From NCBI RefSeq assembly GCF_000622385.1, contig NZ_JASD01000008.1, positions 806,001 to 870,000 of the forward strand: DNA of 64,000 nt. The letters are read 5' to 3'. This DNA comes from Sulfitobacter noctilucicola (GTDB lineage: Bacteria > Pseudomonadota > Alphaproteobacteria > Rhodobacterales > Rhodobacteraceae). The notes beneath the pieces are model-generated. The model made no database searches. It was not told the origin of the DNA and saw only the letters and a program-made list of their open reading frames with translations. The position numbers and the translations under genes were made by a program. Shown here piece by piece: positions 7,714-17,697 of this stretch. Position 1 is the first letter of the stretch; each line of letters begins with the position of its first letter.

Positions 7714-10230
7714 TTAGGCCTTCGTTTCAACCAGACTGCTGATGGTCTGAGAAACAGATGGCTTTCCATGCGTCAAGCCAACGATGCCACCTTGGCCGCT
7801 TTCCTCAAGATGACTGGCAACGATGTCTGCAGGTGCGCCAAGATCAAAGCACCAGACTGGCAATCCGGTCGCCAAGGCTTCGTGCGTTGTGTACGAGAAA
7901 GTTTCAGGCCAGATCGACGGGATAAGCCAGCAGGTGATGCCGTATCGCTTGACCAGTGACGGGATGTCGCCAATTTTGTAGTCGCCGTGAATTTTCGCAG
8001 GAGCCACCAAAGGGTAGGTCGGGTCCACGTTACCAATCACAACCAGACGGGCAGCTTTCGATTTCGCCAACTGTGCTGCCATATCACGCAAAACAGCAGC
8101 ACCTTTCTGATATCCGATATTTCCCAACACACCGATCACGACCTCGTCCGCTTGACGTGTTTCACAAGCCAGCTCCTCCGCGTTTATAAAGAGGGTATGT
8201 GGCCGTAAGGAAATATGCTCTGCCACGTCAGGATAGGCATCCAGAACAAGTTTCTGACTGTTCTCCGAAAAGACCGTCACAGTCTCGGCCTCGCGAAGCA
8301 ATGCACCCCACGCCGCGCGCCATTCTGCAAGGGACACTTTTCGACCGTCACCGCCCCGCGATTGGTGTGCAGGATCAAGACTCTCAGCAGGCGGGACACC
8401 ATCAAAGAAGCCCTTAGCGTTCAACAAGGTGTAAGACGGACTTATGGGAAGAAAATCATGAAACAAGATTTCGATAGTATCGCGGTCGTCTTGCTTTAAA
8501 GACTGTATGCGCTGCGGCAGTGTCACCGGATCGCGATGACCGACACCGTTCGAATAAACGATATGACGCTCTGTGATAGGTTCCAGCAATCGCTCGAGAA
8601 AGGAGAAATCGTTCGTTGCACTTGATGTGACGCCCATCTGAGTATGCAACTCGACCTGCCATTCATGTGCGTGTCCGACACGTAGGACAATTGCGCTGTT
8701 AGCATCTTCAACTTCTGAGGCGATACGTTTTTTCAAGTAATCTTCGGCCCCGCCACCCAGCGCATGGGCGATGTAAATAGAGAGCGGCCCTTGTTGATTT
8801 TCAGCGGCCCAGCCTATCGCGAGCGCCAATCGTGCTGCCGACATAGGATCATGCCGAATAAAGGTTTGCACTTCCGCATCGTAGTACGGATACCGCTTTG
8901 AAATAATGGCGTTATTAGTTTCCACCAGCTTGAGCTTTTCCGCGCTCCCAAAGGATGTACCCCCTCGGTGTTCCACGTACAGGCTAGGCAATCCCAGATG
9001 CCGACCGCCTTTCTTACGAACCTTCTGGCACCAGTCGACTTCTTCTCCGTATCCGCGACCGAAAGTAGTATCGAGCTGAGGAACGTCGTTAAGATACTTA
9101 TGGTTGATTGCCATGCAAAACCCCACGCCAGTCGGGGCCGAAGCTAACGCGCTGTCTGGATTGAACTGCTTCGCCAGCTCATCAATACGGTCTGCCTGAC
9201 CTACCGCGAGGTCATGGCGCTGACAGATAACAGGAGACGTGAAAATTTCGGCATCGTTGGACATAGGTGTAACGCTGGCAACATTGTCATGAGCCAAAAT
9301 GGGTCGAACCAATCTTGAGGCCCAGCCCGCGGGCACAAATGCGTCCGAGTTCAGCAACACAACATGATCATTTCTGCTCAGGGACATCTTCAGCGCGGCG
9401 TTCACCGACCGGATAAATCCCTGATTGGTCGCGTTTTCAATCAGTGTCACACGTTCTGGTTCGCTCCGGTTCAAGTCAGCAACGAAATCCTGCAAAAACG
9501 GACGGACGCGCTCATCCGTGGAGCAATCTTCAACGATGATAAGATGCCACGGCAAGTCTGTATGCTGCACCACTCGGTTAAGGACTTCCTCCAGCAACTC
9601 AAAGGCGTTGTAGACCGGCAGAACGATGGTAATCGGCGTTTCCATCAAACTTGGCGGATCAGCCTTCACCGGGCGATTTTCATTGGGAAACAGGTCGGGG
9701 TTTGAAAGAAACGCTGTTACTGGATCGTCCAGTCCGAATGCGTTTTTGAGCTTTGCGCGGGCAGAAGGATCACGTCGCATTTTCCAGCTGATCAACGCCG
9801 GCACCATGCGCACAACAGTCGCGGCAAAGGGCAGCATCAAGCGGCTCCGCGCGAAGCGCAGGTTCAATTTCGGGACCTGATAGACATATCGAACATCATC
9901 AAATTCAAGGCCTAACGTTCCGGAGCTGTGTCCAGAATAGGAGGCATCGACGACAAAGCCGAGCGTTTGCGTCTCGTCCCAATCATAGAGCTTACTGACA
10001 TCTGTTCGAACCAGATTCGGGAAAACCATTTGACGCTGCCGGTCAACGGTAAGCGTAGCTCTGTTTGCCAAAGTCCAGCCTTCAAGAGTAAGACGCCCGT
10101 CCACTAGGCTGATCCGATCCAGATGCCCAATTGGCTGCTCAGCATCGTCAAACATCGGGAAGCCGGGGACCGACGCCTTGAGATGACGCCCGCAATACCG
10201 ATTGAACAGCTGCCAGAGTTGGTTGATCAT
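7714..10230 (-). CDS. Large multidomain glycosyltransferase: N-terminal beta-rich module + GT2 + GT4-like domain
   Basis: The protein has 838 residues from the ATG at 10230, which has AAGGG eight bases upstream; a TTG at 10254 also opens the frame but has no such site. Three parts are visible. Residues ~27-120 are a beta-rich module with a 'GHLDRISLVDGRLTLEGW' signature. Residues ~198-450 are a GT-A family-2 domain ('ITIVLPVYNAFELL', 'NSDAFVPAGW', and a late 'GYGEEVDWCQKV' typical of rhamnosyl/galactofuranosyl GT2). The C-terminal third is a GT-B-like domain with 'VIGVLGNIGYQKGAAVL' and 'IWPETFSYTTHEALATGLP', where the conserved acidic residue sits. Two catalytic domains in one chain suggest it adds two different sugars in capsule assembly. 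It converges tail-to-tail with kpsM. Donors and linkages are unknown. Confidence 0.85.
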   Translation of the reverse strand: MINQLWQLFNRYCGRHLKASVPGFPMFDDAEQPIGHLDRISLVDGRLTLEGWTLANRATLTVDRQRQMVFPNLVRTDVSKLYDWDETQTLGFVVDASYSGHSSGTLGLEFDDVRYVYQVPKLNLRFARSRLMLPFAATVVRMVPALISWKMRRDPSARAKLKNAFGLDDPVTAFLSNPDLFPNENRPVKADPPSLMETPITIVLPVYNAFELLEEVLNRVVQHTDLPWHLIIVEDCSTDERVRPFLQDFVADLNRSEPERVTLIENATNQGFIRSVNAALKMSLSRNDHVVLLNSDAFVPAGWASRLVRPILAHDNVASVTPMSNDAEIFTSPVICQRHDLAVGQADRIDELAKQFNPDSALASAPTGVGFCMAINHKYLNDVPQLDTTFGRGYGEEVDWCQKVRKKGGRHLGLPSLYVEHRGGTSFGSAEKLKLVETNNAIISKRYPYYDAEVQTFIRHDPMSAARLALAIGWAAENQQGPLSIYIAHALGGGAEDYLKKRIASEVEDANSAIVLRVGHAHEWQVELHTQMGVTSSATNDFSFLERLLEPITERHIVYSNGVGHRDPVTLPQRIQSLKQDDRDTIEILFHDFLPISPSYTLLNAKGFFDGVPPAESLDPAHQSRGGDGRKVSLAEWRAAWGALLREAETVTVFSENSQKLVLDAYPDVAEHISLRPHTLFINAEELACETRQADEVVIGVLGNIGYQKGAAVLRDMAAQLAKSKAARLVVIGNVDPTYPLVAPAKIHGDYKIGDIPSLVKRYGITCWLIPSIWPETFSYTTHEALATGLPVWCFDLGAPADIVASHLEESGQGGIVGLTHGKPSVSQTISSLVETKA

Positions 10231-10401
10231 TCGAAGTAACCCTTGGTCAGGCAAGCCGTACTGGTCTTTGCCGATATAAAACGATGATCGCTATAAGTGT
10301 TTTCCTCTTGCAGGTGAAGGGGCCGCAGAAAATGAGGGGGCTCAGCTGGCCGCAAGACGCTCATATCCGCCATTGCCGCGCAAAGGTGACTTTCCTGTGG
10401 A

Positions 10402-11352
10402 TCAGACTCGTCCCAAGAATGCAGCCAACCAAAGCACGGCGTTGCCTGCGCGCGTCTGTTGGTAAATTCCCAGCCGCTTCAACAGGCGGATACGCGCAAG
10501 ACCATACCGGGCGGGATCGTTTAGCAGTTCTTCGACAGATGCGTTGGTGGCCTCGGGGAGCTCGTCTTTCAATTCGGACAACGCATGAAGATTACAGTCG
10601 ATCCAGTCACCATATTCCCGCTGAAGAACCATCCGTACCCGAGCCGTTTTTGCCCGCCACCCTCGGTGTGCACCAAGAATATTGCTTTCGTGCTGACGGT
10701 ATTTCAGGGTAGCGGCGTCGTCGATTAAGATGCGGCCTCCTGCTGCAGCCACCAGCAGGTACAGCCACCAGTCATGATAGGGAATGCCATCCGGCGCACC
10801 TGTGCGCCTGACAAGACCGACAGCCGCAGGTGACAGAATGCAACTGTGTCCGCTTACCACGTTTTGAACCAGCGCGTTGCCGAACGTCGCCGGACGACTA
10901 GGCTTCACCGACCTGCCAATTGGCCTGAGCTTTGCATCAGTATGAATGCTCTGGGCACCGTAGATCACCGGTATTTCAGCCGGATTGTTTACGGCATCTG
11001 CTGTCATCTGCGTCAAAGCCCGCGTCAGTTTCTCGGGCTCCCAGACGTCATCCTGATCCGACAACGCAATATATCCGACCGGCAGCTCGGCATTGCAAAG
11101 CGTCGTCATGAAATTCTGTGCAGGACCTTTGCCTGGTCCTGACAAGATGCGGATTTCGTAAGCATCTTCGTGATCGGCCTGGAAGCGCTCGAGTATCTGC
11201 ATGGTATCATCAGTCGAGCCGTCATCGCTGACCCAAAGCGCCCAGTTCTGATGGCTCTGCGCAACATACGACTGAAGCTGTGCCGATAGATGCTCTGCAC
11301 CGTTATATGTACACAGCACGATCGTTACGGGTATGTCGGAAATGTTCTTCAA
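10402..11352 (-). CDS. Family 2 glycosyltransferase (rhamnosyltransferase-like)
   Basis: The 316-residue GT-A enzyme shows 'VTIVLCTYNGAEHL' at 9-22, 'VSDDGSTDDT' at 41-50 and the metal/nucleotide motif 'SDQDD' at 98-102, followed by 'VW' as in RfbN/RmlT-like rhamnosyltransferases. The frame opens with TTG at 11352, which has AAGG four bases upstream; no in-frame ATG appears before residue 51, which would delete the first motif, so the TTG start is preferred. It lies 171 bases upstream of the large glycosyltransferase on the same strand and probably acts on the same glycan. The C-terminal ~100 residues are helical and basic, as expected for membrane association. Confidence 0.85.
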   Translation of the reverse strand: MKNISDIPVTIVLCTYNGAEHLSAQLQSYVAQSHQNWALWVSDDGSTDDTMQILERFQADHEDAYEIRILSGPGKGPAQNFMTTLCNAELPVGYIALSDQDDVWEPEKLTRALTQMTADAVNNPAEIPVIYGAQSIHTDAKLRPIGRSVKPSRPATFGNALVQNVVSGHSCILSPAAVGLVRRTGAPDGIPYHDWWLYLLVAAAGGRILIDDAATLKYRQHESNILGAHRGWRAKTARVRMVLQREYGDWIDCNLHALSELKDELPEATNASVEELLNDPARYGLARIRLLKRLGIYQQTRAGNAVLWLAAFLGRV

Positions 11353-11564
11353 GAAACCTTGCGTGCCGTATTGGAGAAGGCTTCTGTGTGCCCTTTGCGC
11401 GACCCTACGCTATATCGTGGGGGCGGTCCAACCCCGGTCATGCCCGAGCAGGAACCGCTACGCGATTTACCGCGCCCAAACGCCCCGGGAAACAGGTCTT
11501 CCAACTATAGCGGCCCTTGGTTAGGGTGGCGAAAAGACGGATTTAACCTAAGTTCTGGACTGGC

Positions 11565-12446
11565 ATGACTGACAATTTTGAGACTGAAAAAACACAGGCT
11601 GCCGCATGGTTTCGCCAGTTGCGCGATGAAATCGTAACGTCCTTTCACGCGCTGGAAGACAGCCATTCAGACAATCGCCCTGCCGGTCGGGCCGAAGTTA
11701 GAAAGACGTCGCGCACATCAGATGATGGATCCGATGCCGGTGGCGGTGAAATGAGCATCATCCGCGGTGGTCGTGTGTTTGAAAAAGCGGGCGTCAATAT
11801 CTCTACCGTTTATGGAACGCTGGGCGAACGTGCACAGGCCGCAATGATGGCCCGCAAAGGCATTCCTGAAATGAAAGACGATCCCCGCTTTTGGGCATCC
11901 GGCATTTCACTGGTCGCTCATATGCAAAACCCGCACGTTCCAGCCGTACACATGAACACCCGCATGTTCTGGACCCCACATGCATGGTGGTTCGGCGGCG
12001 GCGCCGATCTGAACCCTTGCATCGAATATGATGAAGACACCGCGCATTTTCATCAAATCATGCAGGGTGCCTGTGATCCGCACGGCGACGACTTGTATGC
12101 CGACCTCAAAAAATGGGCGGATGAATACTTCTACATCCCCCACCGCAAACGCGCACGCGGCGTAGGCGGCATTTTCTATGATGACAGGAACACCGGCAAC
12201 TGGGCCGAGGATTTTCAGCTTACCAAAGATGTAGGCGCAGCGTTTCTGCCTGCCTTTGCACCACTTGTGAAAAGGCGGTTCAACACACCTTGGGACGAGG
12301 AAGACAGGGAAACACAATCACGCCACCGCGGTCTCTATGCGGAATACAACCTTGTATATGATCGGGGTACCAAATTCGGCCTTGAGACCGGTCATGATCC
12401 CGAAGCTGTTCTGATGAGCCTGCCGCCTGTGGCGAAATGGTACTAG
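11565..12446 (+). CDS. hemF: Oxygen-dependent coproporphyrinogen-III oxidase
   Basis: The 293-residue protein matches HemF over its whole length: 'GGGEMSIIRGGRVFEKAGVN', 'VHMNTRMFW', 'WWFGGGADLNPCIEY' and a C-terminal 'YAEYNLVYDRGTKFGL'. It oxidatively decarboxylates two propionates of coproporphyrinogen III to give protoporphyrinogen IX in haem (and, in phototrophic relatives, bacteriochlorophyll) synthesis, in the cytoplasm as a dimer. It stands alone between polysaccharide genes on the other strand, so it is probably its own transcript. The 212-base upstream gap shows no clear FNR-type box, and the ribosome-binding site is weak. There are no missing key residues. Confidence 0.96.
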   Translation: MTDNFETEKTQAAAWFRQLRDEIVTSFHALEDSHSDNRPAGRAEVRKTSRTSDDGSDAGGGEMSIIRGGRVFEKAGVNISTVYGTLGERAQAAMMARKGIPEMKDDPRFWASGISLVAHMQNPHVPAVHMNTRMFWTPHAWWFGGGADLNPCIEYDEDTAHFHQIMQGACDPHGDDLYADLKKWADEYFYIPHRKRARGVGGIFYDDRNTGNWAEDFQLTKDVGAAFLPAFAPLVKRRFNTPWDEEDRETQSRHRGLYAEYNLVYDRGTKFGLETGHDPEAVLMSLPPVAKWY

Positions 12447-12520
12447 CACAGTCGCAAGAAGCGCTGGTTTAACGCAGACCTGATGGTGGCGGCACGATAG
12501 ACGCTGGACGCGTAAAGCTC

Positions 12521-13174
12521 TTAGAAGTTGTAGACCGTCTGGATTGACAATGCGCCTAGAAACTCGCCGCTCCACTGGATGGATTTGACGATACGGCCAC
12601 GGCGGGTGTCGACCCAATAGGTATTTTCAAAAGACTGCGCGTCGTTCTGGCAGTTCTCGGACATACGGCGTGTTGATGTAGCACCGGTATCAAGTGAAAT
12701 CGTTTCGGTGCCACGGTTCTCAACCCGACAAGAGAAGACCTGTGAAACAGCAAGATCGTTGCCTGTCAGAAAGGTATGCACGCGCTTCACATTGGCGTTG
12801 CGCCCCGCCAAGACAGCGCTGGCGGACGCTGAAACGTCTGATGCCAACATGCCCGCACCGATGCCTCGTGTGCCATGCAGCACACCACGATCAAACGTCA
12901 GGGACACCCCGTCATTTCCCAACCAGCTTTCGATGTTACCGTTCGAGCTTTCGCGCAGGAAACCGCCCTTCAGGTTCTTTGCCGGAATACTCACCTGCAA
13001 AGCAGGACCTTGCTTGGCCTGTAGCAGAGGCGTGAAACGCGGGAACTGAACCGAAGGATCTACTGCGGGCTCCTCGTCCAGAATAAGGCTGATCGCGCGA
13101 TCTTGAAGATTTGAGGCCGAACACGCAGCAAGAAACAGTGCCGCACCGGCCAAAATTCCGAAATTCCATTTCAT
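12521..13174 (-). CDS. YjbF/GfcB-family exopolysaccharide lipoprotein
   Basis: The 217-residue protein starts at the ATG at 13174, which overlaps the yjbH-like stop by four bases (ATGA). Its first 18 residues form a lipoprotein signal with lipobox LAAC (Cys ~18), so it should be lipid-anchored in the envelope. The rest is beta-rich and resembles the YjbF/GfcB group found with YjbH. In E. coli the yjbEFGH operon makes an exopolysaccharide under Rcs control, but the molecular role of YjbF is not settled. A third and fourth partner (YjbE, YjbG) are not seen here. It converges on hemF. Confidence 0.78.
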   Translation of the reverse strand: MKWNFGILAGAALFLAACSASNLQDRAISLILDEEPAVDPSVQFPRFTPLLQAKQGPALQVSIPAKNLKGGFLRESSNGNIESWLGNDGVSLTFDRGVLHGTRGIGAGMLASDVSASASAVLAGRNANVKRVHTFLTGNDLAVSQVFSCRVENRGTETISLDTGATSTRRMSENCQNDAQSFENTYWVDTRRGRIVKSIQWSGEFLGALSIQTVYNF

Positions 13175-15291
13175 CGCAGGTACCGTCCCCAACCATCAAG
13201 CAATTCATTCCCGCGCACATCGCGGATTTGACGATGCAGACGGTTGTCTACATTCAGTCGCGCGCCACCATCCCGCTGGACAGGACGGATTGTCTGTTTC
13301 AGCACCGTCTTGGATGACTTACCGGTCAGGAAGCTGAGGGGTACTTCAAACCGGATGCCTTTATCGAACGATCCTTCACCGAAATCATCCGATGAAACAT
13401 CTGTAAGGGTGAAAAAGCCCCCGACCCTGAAGCCATTGTTGAATTCGCGGTCAAGCGAGAATGTGGCCCCCCAATCCCCTGCCAGATACCGGCCCGCATC
13501 AACCTGCGCATGAAAACCACGGCCCATATCGTAGTAAGCAGAGGCATGGCCGGTCACGACACCGTAATCCTGAAACCCGAATAGCATGTCGAAATCACGC
13601 TGACGGGCATAGTTCACCTCAGCGCCCAGCGCGAGACGGCTGCCGACAGGATACCAAAGCAGTTCGGTCGATACGCCGCCGAACATGCTTTCGAGGTAAC
13701 CCACCGTGACGCGACCAAACAGGTCCTTACCAGGGCGGAACTGATACTCGGCCGTCAGCTTGTTAACTTCCAGATCGGATTCACGTGCATACAGAACAGC
13801 ATTCGTGCGCACTGGTTCAATCTTGGAATCCGACACCCGATCAGAGTCCTCAATGTTTCCAGTTACAGGATAGCGGAATTGTCCTTTGAAAGTCAGACCG
13901 GGCGCAGGGCGGAAAGACGCGGTCAACTGCGCGCCGACATCGACCCTTACAGGATTGTCAGGGTCGAAGAACGAAAAGGCAGCGTAAGGCGACAGGCCAT
14001 AGTCAAAGATCGGGTAAGTTCCTGCGATCTCGCCTGCACGGCCAATACCGGCGGCATCTTGCACCACTGCACGCTCGTAGCTTTTTCTGGATCCATCAAA
14101 ATCGTACTGAAGGTTTTCCAGATCAGAGCGACGGGTGATCACACGGGTTGTCGGCACACCGCGCTCCTGAAAGACGACTGTCAATTGCTCGACATCAGGC
14201 GGCAGCGTTGTGGCCATAGCACGGGCCGCACGACCAGCAGCCTGAGCCGCTGTTCCGAAACGGGTATTTTCAATGCGGATGGTGGCACCGTTCGAGGTCA
14301 TTTCAAACCCTTGCAAGGTAAGACCTTCATCAGCCAACCGTGCCTTCAGAACCCTTTGCGCCGCATCCTTGCCACCGCCGCGTGCGGAGTTGTTCCAGTC
14401 AGCAACCGCCAGATCGCGACGCGACCCGATGGGACGAGGTGAACGATCACCACCCCCGGGAATGGCCCGCTTTGCGGGATCAATAACATAACTGAACTGC
14501 GCGCCAATTTCGTTGCCACCAAGCACAAAGGCTTTCATGTCAAAGCCGTTCTTGAAACGGTACTGAAACCCGACGTTCAGGCCGGATGACAAATCAATCT
14601 GGTTTGTCGCAGTTTCAGCCTCATAGGAATCTGTCGAATACTCGGCAAAGAAAGATGAACGTTCATTCAGGTCGAACTTCACACCGCCGAAAATTGATGC
14701 CGGACCACGGAACCAATTGCCCGCTTCAACCTGACCGCCCGGACCAGAGAAGCCGGTTGGACGCGTTTCAAATCGGTCACTGATCGCTGACAACGGGTTC
14801 TTAAAGCTGTCGCGACCCGCGAACCGACCCCATCCGATGCCGCCGGTGACCTCCCATCTGGAGCCCAGAGACTTGGTCGCCACCAGATACTCACCGCTAA
14901 ACAGGCCCGTGCCCAGAAAATCGCGCAAGCCCAAAGTTACCTCGGGACGAAAGTCGCTTTCTTTGGCGAGCTGGAACGCGATATCAAAGCTGCGGTCAAA
15001 CGTGGCGCTGCCATCCGCGCGCTGGCCGGATATCCGCGCATAACGAAAGCTGCCTGAAATCCGTGGCAAAATCTGGAAAGTGATGGTGTTGCGAAGCGTC
15101 GGCCCGACGATGCTGGACGTGAACGCAAGCTCACCATCGCGAAGTGTGCGGGCCGTTGGCATATCCACAAGTCCGGGCGTGCCGTACGTGGACAACATCG
15201 GGCTGGTCGATTGCGCCAACGCTGTTGTCGACCCCAGACCGAGCGCCGCAGCACATAGCCATGCCAAGTTTCCAGTTGCCCGATACATCAT
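13171..15291 (-). CDS. YjbH-family outer-membrane exopolysaccharide protein
   Basis: The protein has about 706 residues from the ATG pair at 15291/15288, giving a clean Sec signal (hydrophobic core then ALA-Q). An ATG at 15303 would add four residues; further upstream codons add a poor N-terminus. The mature part begins 'TYGTPGLVDMPTARTLRDGE', the opening motif of YjbH proteins, and continues with many alternating beta strands rich in Gly/Tyr/Phe, consistent with one or two outer-membrane beta-barrels. YjbH-like proteins are linked with exopolysaccharide secretion. It is translationally coupled to the lipoprotein gene behind it and divergent from the dehydratase operon, whose sugar pathway it may serve. 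Confidence 0.82.
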   Translation of the reverse strand: MMYRATGNLAWLCAAALGLGSTTALAQSTSPMLSTYGTPGLVDMPTARTLRDGELAFTSSIVGPTLRNTITFQILPRISGSFRYARISGQRADGSATFDRSFDIAFQLAKESDFRPEVTLGLRDFLGTGLFSGEYLVATKSLGSRWEVTGGIGWGRFAGRDSFKNPLSAISDRFETRPTGFSGPGGQVEAGNWFRGPASIFGGVKFDLNERSSFFAEYSTDSYEAETATNQIDLSSGLNVGFQYRFKNGFDMKAFVLGGNEIGAQFSYVIDPAKRAIPGGGDRSPRPIGSRRDLAVADWNNSARGGGKDAAQRVLKARLADEGLTLQGFEMTSNGATIRIENTRFGTAAQAAGRAARAMATTLPPDVEQLTVVFQERGVPTTRVITRRSDLENLQYDFDGSRKSYERAVVQDAAGIGRAGEIAGTYPIFDYGLSPYAAFSFFDPDNPVRVDVGAQLTASFRPAPGLTFKGQFRYPVTGNIEDSDRVSDSKIEPVRTNAVLYARESDLEVNKLTAEYQFRPGKDLFGRVTVGYLESMFGGVSTELLWYPVGSRLALGAEVNYARQRDFDMLFGFQDYGVVTGHASAYYDMGRGFHAQVDAGRYLAGDWGATFSLDREFNNGFRVGGFFTLTDVSSDDFGEGSFDKGIRFEVPLSFLTGKSSKTVLKQTIRPVQRDGGARLNVDNRLHRQIRDVRGNELLDGWGRYLR

Positions 15292-15688
15292 CAATTTCCA
15301 CATTCTTCGCCCGAGTTCGACCAACCATAGGATAACTATCGGCAAACTACACGGGACCTTTTCCACACCATCCCGCATTCAACATCCAATGCGTTTGTTA
15401 TGCAACAAATGACCTGTTGGCAGCAGATTATGAGTAGCACTCGCAGCGAATCTCCTCTGATCCGAAGCGGCACCTAACGAATCAACCTTGGGCTGTTTAG
15501 ACCACGCAAAAGACTCGTACCGGCAAGAATCCGCGTAAACGATAGGCGCTTTTCAAAGGTTTTCCGTTGAATCGCCGCGGAAATGTGCACTAACAGGCCT
15601 GCGCGTTGCATTGATCATTCGGAATTTGTTAAGTTTTCGAGTAGGCCGAGGTCGTATTCAAGGCCAGTTGGTTACGGAATTCGAGTTT
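15292..15688. promoter_or_regulatory. Divergent control region between the yjbH-like gene and the dehydratase operon
   Basis: These ~400 bases carry no gene that I can support. They include an inverted repeat TTTGTT-ATGC-AACAAA at 15394-15409, a plausible operator for a dimeric regulator placed to affect both directions. I cannot assign a regulator. The exact 3' end depends on the start of the dehydratase gene (15689 preferred). Confidence 0.4.
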
Positions 15689-17566
15689 ATGTACAACTAT
15701 CTCATCGCGCTCTCCCGGCCTGCAAAACAGCGCATCCTTCTGCTTATCGACTGTCTTCTTGTGGTACTCAGCATGCTGGTTGCCCTGTCGCTGCGTTTCG
15801 GGCGCGACGTATCGGTGGAGCAGTATCAAGCGGCATTGCCGTTGATCGCAATCGTCACCCTCATTGCTGTGCCTTTGTTCGCCACATTGCGGATCAACCG
15901 CATCAAGCTCAGCGATTTTGAGGTTCAGGATATCACCAGAGGCGCTGTCGCTGCTGTAAGCCTGACAATCATCGCTATGGTTCTGGGGAATGTGCTGACG
16001 CTTCAGGGGCCAAGCTCCGTACCACTGATTTTCGGGCCGATCTTCCTGATGGTTCACATCATGGCACGGCTCATGGCACGGGCCTGTCTTCTTTATCTTT
16101 CCGGACGGGACAACAGTCGCATACCGGTTGCCATTTTTGGCGCAGGCACCATCGGCGTTCAGTTGCTTGCATCATTACGTCGGAACTACGACATGCGGCC
16201 GGTCATCTTTATTGATGACAATCCGACACTACACAACATGACGGTTTCTGGCCTTCCCGTTGCTTCACGCCAAAAGCTTAAGACGATGGTAGAGCGGAAG
16301 AAGGTCGAACGTGTCATACTCGCAATCTCATCCGAATCCGACGAAATTCGCCGGCAGTATATTGAAGAGCTGTCCACGTTGGGCTGCGAGGTCTACACGC
16401 TTCCTTCCTTCAACGAGCTAATCAACGCGAAAACCATCACAGACACCTTGCGCCCGGTTACGGCAGATATGCTTTTGGGTCGCGACAAAGTTAACCTTGA
16501 GACGCCCGAAGTGGTGCGCAGCTATGCGGGACGTACAGTGCTTGTTACCGGCGCTGGCGGATCTGTGGGATCGGAACTCTGTCGTCAGATTTTGGGATGT
16601 AATCCCCATCGACTGGTAATGTTCGATCACAGCGAATTCGCGCTTTATAACATCGACAATGATCTAAGGGCGCACGCCGATGCACAGGGCGTCGAGTTGA
16701 TTACATCGTTGGGATCTGTCTGTGACCGCAGTGCAGTTGACCGTGTGATTAAAGAATCCGATGTCGATATCATTCTTCACGCGGCAGCGTACAAGCATGT
16801 GCCTTTGGTTGAGCGGAACGAGATTGTTGGCGTTTGGAACAACGTCGTGGGCACGCAGGTCGTTGCCGATGCGGCACAGGCAGCCGGTGTCGAGCGCTTC
16901 ATTCTGGTTTCAACAGACAAGGCCGTGCGGCCGACGAACGTGATGGGAGCTAGCAAGCGCCTTGCTGAGCTGGTTGTCCAAGACTTACAGACCCGGTCCG
17001 AAAAGACCAGATTTTCCATGGTACGCTTTGGAAATGTGCTTGGGTCATCCGGCTCTGTCATTCCGTTGTTTCACAAACAAATCATGGCCGGTGGCCCGGT
17101 CACACTGACCCATAACAAGATCAACCGTTACTTTATGACCATCTCCGAAGCTGCCAGACTTGTTCTGCTGGCCGGTGCTTATTCCAAAGGTGGCGACGTG
17201 TTTGTTCTGGATATGGGTAAGGCCGTAAACATTATCGATCTCGCCCGCAGAATGATCGAACTGTCCGGCTTGAAAGTACGTAACGAACATAATCCGGACG
17301 GTGATATCGAGATCAAGATCGTAGGTCTGCGCCCAGGTGAAAAACTATTCGAAGAACTGCTTATCGGCGACAATACGCTCCCTACGCCCCACCGCAAAAT
17401 TCTGCGCGCTCAGGAATCGAAACTGTCACAGATCGAAATCGCGCGTATCCTCAAAGACCTCGATATTGCGACGAAAGCGAACAGCAGCAGTGCGGTGCGC
17501 AAAATTCTTGAGGACTATGTCGAAGGATACCATCTGCAACACAACACCCTTGAGCAGGTCCAATAA
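15689..17566 (+). CDS. Membrane-bound UDP-N-acetylhexosamine 4,6-dehydratase (WbpM/PglF/CapD family)
   Basis: The protein has 625 residues from the ATG at 15689; an upstream in-frame start at 15611 would add a non-conserved Arg/Gly stretch ahead of the membrane domain. Four N-terminal hydrophobic segments (residues ~15-130) are followed by a first Rossmann-like domain ('VAIFGAGTIGVQLL'). The SDR dehydratase domain has 'GAGGSVG' at ~288-294, 'STDKA' near 408-412 and 'NVMGASKR', in which Met replaces the SDR Tyr, as in WbpM-type enzymes. The reaction is UDP-GlcNAc to UDP-2-acetamido-2,6-dideoxy-4-hexulose. With the transferase and reductase that follow, it can make and load UDP-QuiNAc, or another 6-deoxy amino sugar. 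Confidence 0.92.
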   Translation: MYNYLIALSRPAKQRILLLIDCLLVVLSMLVALSLRFGRDVSVEQYQAALPLIAIVTLIAVPLFATLRINRIKLSDFEVQDITRGAVAAVSLTIIAMVLGNVLTLQGPSSVPLIFGPIFLMVHIMARLMARACLLYLSGRDNSRIPVAIFGAGTIGVQLLASLRRNYDMRPVIFIDDNPTLHNMTVSGLPVASRQKLKTMVERKKVERVILAISSESDEIRRQYIEELSTLGCEVYTLPSFNELINAKTITDTLRPVTADMLLGRDKVNLETPEVVRSYAGRTVLVTGAGGSVGSELCRQILGCNPHRLVMFDHSEFALYNIDNDLRAHADAQGVELITSLGSVCDRSAVDRVIKESDVDIILHAAAYKHVPLVERNEIVGVWNNVVGTQVVADAAQAAGVERFILVSTDKAVRPTNVMGASKRLAELVVQDLQTRSEKTRFSMVRFGNVLGSSGSVIPLFHKQIMAGGPVTLTHNKINRYFMTISEAARLVLLAGAYSKGGDVFVLDMGKAVNIIDLARRMIELSGLKVRNEHNPDGDIEIKIVGLRPGEKLFEELLIGDNTLPTPHRKILRAQESKLSQIEIARILKDLDIATKANSSSAVRKILEDYVEGYHLQHNTLEQVQ

Positions 17567-17697
17567 AGTCGAGCGCTGTTTTAGATAGGTGAGCGCGATC
17601 AGCCGTTTCCTGTTTTACAGTCCGTTGCCCACCCCACAGACGCAATTGCGCATACATCAGCAAAGATATAGCAACCCCGAAAAACCCGACAAAAGGT

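Noticed and set aside
11353..11564. FNR-type box upstream of hemF
   Set aside because: No TTGAT-N4-ATCAA-like sequence was found in the gap.
12694..13049. Pair of 113-codon frames opposite the YjbF-like gene
   Set aside because: The minus-strand frame has a lipobox signal and coupled start; the plus-strand frames have neither.
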